Assembly: GCA_002314465.1 (NCBI GenBank)
Contig: DCGA01000083.1
Coordinates: 1 to 5,182 of the forward strand
DNA from: a bacterium UBA1790
Lineage (GTDB): Bacteria > Bacteroidota > Bacteroidia > Bacteroidales > Muribaculaceae
Length of the DNA: 5,182 bases
Direction: 5' to 3'
Each line of letters opens with the position of its first letter. Positions within the stretch are counted from its first letter, which is position 1. Below are positions 1 through 4,630 of the stretch, piece after piece. The position numbers and the translations under genes are program-made. The notes under the pieces were generated by a model. The model searched no databases, was not told the origin of the DNA, and worked only from the letters and a program-made list of their open reading frames with translations.

Positions 1-170
1 AAAAACAGAAGCGCTCCCGCAAGGCAGCAGATCCAGGCGTAATGGATGGCAAATGATTTTTTCTGCATGACAGTTTTCCTATTTCTGCGCATCCCATATA
101 TCAGGGGGAAAGCGCCTGTATGAGTATACCTTTGAAGATGCCTGATTACAAGGGTGAAAAGGTTCACGGC
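1..170. other. Leader upstream of glpK, no supported gene
   Basis: No convincing gene is visible. All three forward frames that are open at the left edge stop early (positions 42, 56 and 69), so at most the last residues of an upstream gene could be here, and none is recognisable. The stretch holds a Bacteroidales-type -7 hexamer (127-134). It also holds a small hairpin, GTGAA (154-158) pairing with TTCAC (163-167) around an AAGG loop, possibly closed by CCTG (141-144) with CAGG (170-173). The hairpin ends just before the first Shine-Dalgarno sequence, so it could affect translation, but this is inference. No intrinsic terminator was seen. Confidence 0.5.
127..134 (+). promoter_or_regulatory. 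Possible Bacteroidales -7 box upstream of glpK
   Basis: TACCTTTG matches the Bacteroidales -7 consensus TAnnTTTG exactly, and it has the same spelling as the better-supported box at 3484-3491. No TTTG or TTG lies 19-21 bases upstream, where the -33 element should be (the bases there are G-rich). The site may therefore be chance. If real, transcription would start near 140 and give a leader of about 110 bases before the GTG start. Confidence 0.3.
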
Positions 171-174
171 AGGA

Positions 175-184
175 AAGGAAGGAG
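175..184 (+). promoter_or_regulatory. Shine-Dalgarno sequence for alternative upstream start of glpK
   Basis: AAGGAAGGAG is a strong Shine-Dalgarno match. It directly abuts an ATG at 185, which is too close to use, but it sits six bases before an in-frame TTG at 191. No stop lies between 191 and the glpK body, so initiation here would add about 20 residues to the N-terminus. Strong Shine-Dalgarno sequences are uncommon in Bacteroidales, and none precedes the other genes in this window. Confidence 0.4.
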
Positions 185-237
185 ATGTCATTGGAAAAAG
201 GCCGGAGTAGTGGTATATTGAAGGCAGAAATCCGAAC

Positions 238-243
238 GGAGGG
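238..243 (+). promoter_or_regulatory. Shine-Dalgarno sequence that decides the glpK start
   Basis: GGAGGG followed by TGATC resembles the full anti-16S complement (GGAGGTGATC). It lies at ideal spacing, with GGAGG ending eight bases before the GTG at 251. That start gives the usual glycerol kinase N-terminus ([16 protein letters not shown]), so it is preferred over the upstream ATG 185 and TTG 191. Confidence 0.75.
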
Positions 244-250
244 TGATCTC

Positions 251-1732
251 GTGAAAAAATATGTCATGGCGCTGGATGCCGGAACGACCTCGAACCGGGC
301 GATCATTTTTGACGAAAGCTCCAATATCGTTTCCGTTGCGCAGAAGGAACTGAAACAATACTACCCGCAGCCCGGCTGGGTGGAGCATGACCCGCTTGAA
401 ATCTGGGAAAGTGAGCGCGCGGTGGTGGCGCAGGTGCTTAAAGGAAGCGGACTTGCGCCATCTGTTGCCGGTATCGGTATCACCAACCAGCGCGAGACTA
501 CAATCGTGTGGGATGCTGCTACAGGCGAACCCGTATACAACGCAATCGTATGGCAGGACCGCCGTACTGCCGAGTATTGCGACTCTCTCAAGGCTCAGGG
601 CCTCGTAGACAAGATTCGTGAGAAAACCGGTCTTATTATCGACGCTTACTTCAGCGGTACTAAGATTAAATGGATTCTTGATAACGTGGAAGGTGCTCGC
701 GAGCGCGCCGAGAAGGGCGAACTGCGCTTCGGTAACGTTGACACATGGCTCATCTGGAACCTTACTCGCGGTGAGGTTCACGCAACCGACGTGACCAACG
801 CTTCTCGTACAATGGTATTCAACATCAAGGACCTCAAGTGGGACGAGGAACTTCTCGAGCTTCTCAACATTCCCGCATGCATGATGCCCGAGGTTAAGGC
901 AAGCAGCGAGGTATTCGGTTATACCAAGACCACTATTTTTGCTCACGAGGTACCCATCAGCGGTGTTGCCGGCGACCAGCAGGCAGCTCTCTTCGGCCAG
1001 ATGTGCGTAGAGCCCGGTGCTATCAAGAACACTTACGGAACCGGTTGCTTCGTTATGCTCAACACTGGTAACACTCCTGTTGTTTCTAAGAACAACCTGC
1101 TCACTACCATCGCTTGGAAGATTGGCGACCGCGTAGACTACGCTCTCGAGGGTTCAATCTATGTTGGCGGTTCGGTTGTACAGTGGCTGCGCGACGGTCT
1201 GGGCATCATCAAGAGCTCGAGCGAGGTTGAAGAACTCGCATCAAGCGTACCCGATGCAGGTGGCGTTTACTTCGTTCCCGCCCTCACCGGTCTCGCTGCT
1301 CCCTACTGGGATCAGTATGCACGCGGTACTATGGTAGGTATCACTCGCGGTACTACTGCGGCTCACATCGCACGCGCTGCCCTCGATGGTATCGCATTCC
1401 AGACTTATGACATCGCTAACGCAATGTGCAAGGACCTGGGTACTCCTCTCACCGAGCTTAAGGTAGACGGTGGTGCTTCTCGCAACAACCTGCTCATGCA
1501 ATACCAGTCAGACCTTCTGGGCATCGAGGTAATCCGTCCCAAGGTTACCGAGACTACTGCTCTTGGCGCTGCTTATCTGGCAGGTCTCGCAGTGGGCTTC
1601 TGGAAAGACCTTGACGAGGTTAAGCACCAGTGGCAGGAGGAGAAGAAGTTCACTCCCAAGCCCGAGGACGAGGCACTCAAGGCTGCTAAGCAGGGCTGGG
1701 CTGACGCTATCGGTCGCACACTTACAAAATAA
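251..1732 (+). CDS. glpK: Glycerol kinase (apparently mosaic 5' end)
   Basis: Cytosolic FGGY-family kinase that phosphorylates glycerol to sn-glycerol 3-phosphate with ATP, trapping the glycerol that enters through GlpF. From the GTG start it has 493 residues, the normal family length. Visible landmarks are DAGTTSNR (9-16, nucleotide phosphate loop), GITNQRETT (76-84) with glycerol-binding R81/E82, WQDRR (101-105), YFSGTK with Y133, GDQQ with D242/Q243, NTYGTG (260-265), and DGGASRNN (406-413) for adenine. All expected catalytic and substrate residues are present, so the product should be active. The FBP-binding arginine of the E. coli enzyme and the PTS-phosphorylated histidine of Firmicutes enzymes are not evident in the 224-234 loop. 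Codon use changes sharply near codon 70: six of seven alanines are GCG before it, but only one of 44 after codon 88. glpF follows 119 bases downstream on the same strand. Confidence 0.96.
   Translation: MKKYVMALDAGTTSNRAIIFDESSNIVSVAQKELKQYYPQPGWVEHDPLEIWESERAVVAQVLKGSGLAPSVAGIGITNQRETTIVWDAATGEPVYNAIVWQDRRTAEYCDSLKAQGLVDKIREKTGLIIDAYFSGTKIKWILDNVEGARERAEKGELRFGNVDTWLIWNLTRGEVHATDVTNASRTMVFNIKDLKWDEELLELLNIPACMMPEVKASSEVFGYTKTTIFAHEVPISGVAGDQQAALFGQMCVEPGAIKNTYGTGCFVMLNTGNTPVVSKNNLLTTIAWKIGDRVDYALEGSIYVGGSVVQWLRDGLGIIKSSSEVEELASSVPDAGGVYFVPALTGLAAPYWDQYARGTMVGITRGTTAAHIARAALDGIAFQTYDIANAMCKDLGTPLTELKVDGGASRNNLLMQYQSDLLGIEVIRPKVTETTALGAAYLAGLAVGFWKDLDEVKHQWQEEKKFTPKPEDEALKAAKQGWADAIGRTLTK
453..500. 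other. Inferred junction between two sequence styles inside glpK
   Basis: Codons 1-70 favour GCG, CCG, GGA, GTG and CTG. From about 461 the gene uses GGT, GCT, ACT, CTC and GTA, like glpF and the following gene. The change falls in the conserved [10 protein letters not shown] coding stretch, where two homologous kinases could share enough identical bases for recombination or for false assembly joining. The reading frame is intact across it. The exact breakpoint cannot be fixed by eye. Confidence 0.6.
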
Positions 1733-1744
1733 GCAAACAATAAT

Positions 1745-1759
1745 CTTTATTTAATAAAG
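1745..1759 (+). other. Small hairpin after glpK
   Basis: CTTTAT (1745-1750) pairs perfectly with ATAAAG (1754-1759) around a three-base TTA loop, 12 bases after the glpK stop. It is AT-rich and lacks a following T-tract, so it is not a convincing terminator. It may protect or mark the 3' end of the glpK message. Chance is possible at this length. Confidence 0.35.
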
Positions 1760-1763
1760 GTGG

Positions 1764-1813
1764 CATGAATTAGGGAATCCCCCGTAATGATTCCCGGGCT
1801 TCCCTGATTCATG
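1764..1813 (+). other. Long intercistronic hairpin between glpK and glpF
   Basis: CATGAATTAGGGAA (1764-1777) pairs with TTCCCTGATTCATG (1800-1813): 13 Watson-Crick pairs, one T-G wobble and a 22-base loop. A competing fold pairs GGGAAT (1773-1778) with ATTCCC (1790-1795), which excludes part of the long stem. No T-tract follows, so it is not a standard intrinsic terminator. Plausible roles, all inferred, are an RNA processing or stability element that sets the glpK:glpF ratio, a protein-binding site, or an interspersed repeat. Confidence 0.6.
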
Positions 1814-1851
1814 TTCCCAAGTTTAATCAATTTTCAAAACAAATTTTATTT

Positions 1852-2565
1852 ATGGAAAATTACATTCTTGAATTCTTCGGAACATTAGTACTGGTACTCT
1901 TCGGTGACGGCGTATGCTGCGCATGTTCACTCAACAAATCTAAGGCACAGGGTGCAGGTTGGGTAGTTATCGCCCTTGGTTGGGGTCTTGCAGTTATGAT
2001 GGGTGCTCTCATCGCAGGTCCTTCAGGCGGTCACCTCAATCCCGCTGTTACTCTCGGTCTCGCTGTAGCTGGTAGCTTCGCATGGGAAAATGTAGCTGGC
2101 TATATCATCGCTCAGATGCTCGGTGGTTTCATGGGTGCAGTTCTCGTTTACTTGTTCTACATCGACCACTTCAAGGCTACAGAGGACAAGGCTACTAAGC
2201 TGGGTGTATTCTGTACAGCTCCCGCTATCAAGAACACTCCCATCAACTTCCTCGGCGAGTTCGTTGCTACATTCATGCTCATGTTTGCCATCTTCTGCCT
2301 TGGCGTATGCTGGAAGGGTGAAACTGGTCTGCTCGGCATCACTTGGGTTATCACTGCTATCGGTATGTCACTCGGTGCAACTACCGGTTATGCAATGAAC
2401 GCTGCCCGTGACCTTGCTCCCCGTATTGCTCACGCCGTTCTTCCCATCCCCGGCAAGGGTAAGAGCGACTGGGGTTATAGCTGGATCCCCGTTGTAGCTC
2501 CTATCGCAGGTGCTGTTTGCGCAGCTCTTCTTTGGGGTGCAATGGCTTGCTGCTACGCTCAATAA
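1852..2565 (+). CDS. glpF: Glycerol uptake facilitator (MIP/aquaglyceroporin)
   Basis: Inner-membrane channel of the major intrinsic protein family, for passive diffusion of glycerol and probably other small polyols. At 237 residues it has normal length, with six hydrophobic segments (about 4-25, 34-54, 81-103, 131-153, 161-180, 211-231). The first pore signature is SGGHLNPAVT (58-67). The second is altered: the usual NPARDLGPR reads N183-A-A-R186-D-L-A-P-R. Aligned by eye to E. coli GlpF, the selectivity filter is W44, G171, Y180 and R186, with tyrosine in place of phenylalanine, which still fits a glycerol-type pore. The protein has nine cysteines, including a CCAC cluster at 22-25. The start is the first ATG in an AT-rich leader without a Shine-Dalgarno sequence, as is usual in Bacteroidales. 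Its place between glpK and the next secreted-protein gene (23-base gap) supports one operon. Codon use matches the later part of glpK. Confidence 0.95.
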   Translation: MENYILEFFGTLVLVLFGDGVCCACSLNKSKAQGAGWVVIALGWGLAVMMGALIAGPSGGHLNPAVTLGLAVAGSFAWENVAGYIIAQMLGGFMGAVLVYLFYIDHFKATEDKATKLGVFCTAPAIKNTPINFLGEFVATFMLMFAIFCLGVCWKGETGLLGITWVITAIGMSLGATTGYAMNAARDLAPRIAHAVLPIPGKGKSDWGYSWIPVVAPIAGAVCAALLWGAMACCYAQ

Positions 2566-2588
2566 TTTAATGTAAATAAGTTTATAGT

Positions 2589-3332
2589 ATGAAGAAGTAT
2601 ATATTATCACTTGCAGTAGCTGCAATGGCTACTACAGCGATGGCTGGCGACAATCTGCACGCAAGTGCAGGCCTCGAAACTTCACACCTGTGGCGTGGTA
2701 TCGAGGTATCTACCGGTCTTACTTACAATGCCGACCTCAGTGTGAGCGACAATGCCGACCACTTCCGTCTGGGTCTGTGGGGCGGTGGCATGTTCACTGG
2801 CGACTACAAGGAGTTTGACTACTACATGAGCTATGCCAACAAGGGCTTCTCGGTTTCTGTTTGGGACATCTACAACTTCAGTGATGGTGCTCCCGGCAAC
2901 CACAAGATTTTCAACTACAAGCCCAATGAGACTTCTCACTTCATAGATGCAGGTATTGCCTACAACTTTGGTGCAGTGAGCAAACTGCCTCTCACACTGT
3001 CGTGGAACACAGTTATCGCAGGTCGTGACCGCGGTACTACCGGTGACCACAACTTGTATTCAACCTATGTTGCTGCGTCGATCAATGCTTATGACAGCGA
3101 CAAGTGGAATGTTACCCCCTCTGTTGGTTGCGCATTTGCGCTCAACCCCGAGAGCGGTGTTGACGGCCACTTCTATGGCACTCACAAGTTCAGCTGTGTA
3201 GACGTTCGTCTCAACGTGACTTACAAGCTCAAAATCAAGAACTATCCTCTTCCCGTTAGCGTAGGCGCTATGTGGAATCCTGAGGCCAACAAGGGCTACT
3301 TCCGTGCAGCTGTAACACTGCTCACACTCTAA
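2589..3332 (+). CDS. Secreted, probable outer-membrane beta-barrel protein
   Basis: A 247-residue protein with a clear signal peptide (MKKYILSLAV, then small residues; likely cleavage after AMA at 19). The mature part is rich in aromatic residues and glycine, with alternating short strands and no hydrophobic helix, as in a small outer-membrane barrel. The opening strands with SHLWRGI (32-38), then LGLWGGG, the KEFDYYMSYANKGFSV segment and FNYKPNETSHF (108-118), recall Bacteroidetes barrel proteins of the Gcw_chp/TIGR02001 type. That is recognition by pattern, not a search result. It ends in the hydrophobic strand AAVTLLTL, although without the classic terminal phenylalanine. It starts 23 bases after glpF and ends at a strong terminator, so it is the last gene of the glp operon. 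A role in passing glycerol or a glycerol-containing compound across the outer membrane is inferred from context only. Confidence 0.75.
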   Translation: MKKYILSLAVAAMATTAMAGDNLHASAGLETSHLWRGIEVSTGLTYNADLSVSDNADHFRLGLWGGGMFTGDYKEFDYYMSYANKGFSVSVWDIYNFSDGAPGNHKIFNYKPNETSHFIDAGIAYNFGAVSKLPLTLSWNTVIAGRDRGTTGDHNLYSTYVAASINAYDSDKWNVTPSVGCAFALNPESGVDGHFYGTHKFSCVDVRLNVTYKLKIKNYPLPVSVGAMWNPEANKGYFRAAVTLLTL

Positions 3333-3354
3333 GTACATCCCCTTAGGGCTATAG

Positions 3355-3388
3355 TCCTCTCACCCGCTACGGGTGAGGGGATTTTTTT
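3355..3388 (+). terminator. Intrinsic terminator of the glpK-glpF-barrel operon
   Basis: TCCTCTCACCCG pairs with CGGGTGAGGGGA around a CTA loop. The stem has 12 pairs including one T-G wobble, and seven Ts follow immediately (3382-3388). It lies 22 bases after the barrel gene's stop. It has no matching A-run on the left, so it should act on the + strand only. Confidence 0.93.
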
Positions 3389-3459
3389 GTTAAAAACATG
3401 ACATTTTTGGTTAAAAAAGATGCCGCTGGAGGGGTGTAAAAAAGATAATTTGGTCAAAA

Positions 3460-3491
3460 TTAGGATATTAGAAAAATTTTGCGTACCTTTG
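3460..3491 (+). promoter_or_regulatory. Bacteroidales sigma-type promoter for the 126-residue protein
   Basis: The -7 box TACCTTTG (3484-3491) is an exact TAnnTTTG match and is followed by C, as is common in Bacteroidales. A weak -33 element, TTAG (3460-3463), sits 20 bases upstream. The surrounding DNA is AT-rich. The start of transcription would be near 3498, leaving a short leader of about 20 bases before the ATG at 3518. Confidence 0.8.
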
Positions 3492-3517
3492 CAGCGCAAT
3501 ACTAACCAAAGACGCTT

Positions 3518-3898
3518 ATGAAACATCTACTCTTAGCTGCAATTGCAGTGATGGGACTTAGCGCGATGGGACAGACGCTCGAGGTCAACGGTACCTATTA
3601 CTACCCCGGTGGTAAACTTTCCTGGCGCGTTGCCAGCGGTGACCGCATCGACCCCGATAAACTGAATAAACGCGAGATAAGATGGGTGGCAGCTTCACCC
3701 GACCTCTTCGCAGCAGGATATAAGATGAATGATACTATCCTGGTAACATGTGACCGCGCGCCCCAGATTAACGGCAAGTGGGTAATCAAGGACCGCATGG
3801 GTAAGCGCACCCATCGTATGCTTGATTTCCTTATGTCAAGGAAAGACAATTACGGCATGCCCGGTCGCGTAAAAATGACCATCAAGAAAGTTAAGTAA
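3518..3898 (+). CDS. Small secreted protein, possible double-psi beta-barrel-like
   Basis: A 126-residue exported protein. The signal peptide (MKHLLLAAIAVMGLSAMG, likely cleaved near 18-19) is followed by a small soluble domain with no membrane segment. The C-terminal half contains NGKWVIKDRMGKRTHRMLDF (85-104), ending in a basic KMTIKKVK strand. A G-x-W-V-x-D-x-M stretch followed by a short strand with Asp (D92, D103) is reminiscent of RlpA/3D-type double-psi beta-barrel proteins, which often act on the cell wall. This resemblance is weak and unverified, and no catalytic function can be assigned. The N-terminal half (TYYYPGG, residues 26-32) is unrecognised. The gene is a single-gene unit: its own promoter lies just upstream and a strong terminator follows its stop by 13 bases. 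It is probably periplasmic or surface-associated; no lipobox cysteine is present. Confidence 0.8.
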   Translation: MKHLLLAAIAVMGLSAMGQTLEVNGTYYYPGGKLSWRVASGDRIDPDKLNKREIRWVAASPDLFAAGYKMNDTILVTCDRAPQINGKWVIKDRMGKRTHRMLDFLMSRKDNYGMPGRVKMTIKKVK

Positions 3899-3911
3899 CC
3901 CCGATTTACAG

Positions 3912-3949
3912 ACATCCGCCCCACACAAGAGTGGCGCGGATGTTTTTTT
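3912..3949 (+). terminator. Intrinsic terminator after the 126-residue protein gene
   Basis: ACATCCGC (3912-3919) pairs with GCGGATGT (3936-3943). After a single C-C mismatch, CCAC (3921-3924) pairs with GTGG (3931-3934) around an ACAAGA loop. The stem runs directly into seven Ts (3943-3949). Shape and position are those of a Rho-independent terminator. Confidence 0.92.
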
Positions 3950-3960
3950 GATTGCCGCTC

Positions 3961-3993
3961 TTGCATTTCTTCGCGATATTTTTCTATCTTTGC
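3961..3993 (+). promoter_or_regulatory. Bacteroidales sigma-type promoter for the membrane protein-flavoprotein operon
   Basis: TTG at 3961-3963 lies 21 bases before TATCTTTG (3985-3992), an exact match to the -7 consensus, again followed by C. Transcription would start near 4000, about 20 bases before the ATG at 4021. This rules out a longer N-terminus reaching back to 3952, because that would begin upstream of the promoter. Confidence 0.82.
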
Positions 3994-4020
3994 AACATAA
4001 ATAACGACTTACTCCCTGTG

Positions 4021-4629
4021 ATGAAAAGAATAATTGCTATCGCACTTTGCTTTGTAGCCCTTGTCACAATGGCGGCGCCTAAGCCGGCTGTGTCTATGGT
4101 GTCTTACGGGCTCAATAGCCGTGGCGACCGGGGTTTCCTTGAACTTAAAAACGAAACCACCGACACCATCTACAACGCATCATTTGTGCTCAAGTACATG
4201 GCCAAGGGTGGGGTGGTGGAACATGCCGACACTATTCGTGAGGAGCTGATGTGCCTTTGCCCCGGCGACACGATAAATATTTCGGTCCCGGCACATGTGT
4301 GTGCCGACTCTATTGCCGATGAAGCGCATTATATACCCGAGTTTGAGTTCCTGCAGTATAACAGGCTTGACGCGAATGGTGTACCCATGGGCAAGTATCA
4401 CAATCCTCCCGGCTTCAGTATCATGCCGTTGGTGTGGTTCTTTATAGGTATTATTATAGTATTACTCATTCTATGGGTAGTATTGTTAATAGGCGTCATT
4501 ATTGTAGCCCGCGAAAAAAAACGCAGCAAGATAGGGTGGGCGCTTATTGCGATATTGATAACACCGTTAATTGCAATCATCATCTTGGCTTGCCTTCCCA
4601 AGAATGAAATCATATATATTCCACGATAA
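4021..4629 (+). CDS. Exported protein with two C-terminal membrane helices, unknown function
   Basis: A 202-residue protein that I do not recognise. The N-terminus is a signal peptide or signal anchor (MKRIIAIALCFVALVTMA, likely cleavage near 18-19). Residues about 20-132 form a soluble, strand-rich domain (GFLELKNETTDTIYNASFVL at 38-57) expected outside the cytoplasm. It looks like a small beta-sandwich and contains a CLC pair (78, 80) and C94. Two strongly hydrophobic helices follow, at about 134-163 and 172-192. They are separated by a basic loop, REKKRSK (164-170), that should face the cytoplasm by the positive-inside rule. The start ATG at 4021 fits the promoter just upstream. The stop is separated by one base from the next start, so this gene and the flavoprotein gene are probably co-transcribed and translationally coupled. 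A membrane-anchored partner for the flavoprotein is possible but speculative. Confidence 0.8.
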   Translation: MKRIIAIALCFVALVTMAAPKPAVSMVSYGLNSRGDRGFLELKNETTDTIYNASFVLKYMAKGGVVEHADTIREELMCLCPGDTINISVPAHVCADSIADEAHYIPEFEFLQYNRLDANGVPMGKYHNPPGFSIMPLVWFFIGIIIVLLILWVVLLIGVIIVAREKKRSKIGWALIAILITPLIAIIILACLPKNEIIYIPR

Positions 4630-4630
4630 T

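Noticed and set aside
3..56. Short open frame at the left edge that could be the tail of an upstream gene
   Set aside because: Fewer than 20 residues, highly basic, no recognisable family, and other frames are equally open there.
107..120. Sequence GGAAAGCGCCTGTA resembling a Firmicutes CcpA (cre) site upstream of glpK
   Set aside because: Only about 10 of 14 consensus positions match, and two or more key outer positions fail; chance similarity is likely.
185..250. ATG at 185 as the glpK start
   Set aside because: The Shine-Dalgarno sequence abuts it with no spacing, and the resulting 22 extra residues are not part of the usual glycerol kinase; GTG 251 has ideal spacing and gives the family N-terminus.
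188..946. 252-residue antisense open frame over glpK
   Set aside because: No recognisable domain or start signal, and it lies fully opposite a conserved enzyme; it is a by-product of glpK codon use.
2571..2588. TAAGTTTA before the barrel gene as a separate -7 box
   Set aside because: The final G of TAnnTTTG is missing, there is no -33 element, and the site would leave almost no leader; co-transcription with glpF is simpler.
3329..3526. 65-residue minus-strand open frame between the barrel gene and the 126-residue protein gene
   Set aside because: It covers a terminator and a promoter and has no recognisable features.
3952..4020. N-terminal extension of the 202-residue membrane protein from a start at 3952
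   Set aside because: It begins upstream of the -33/-7 promoter elements, and the ATG at 4021 gives a standard signal peptide.
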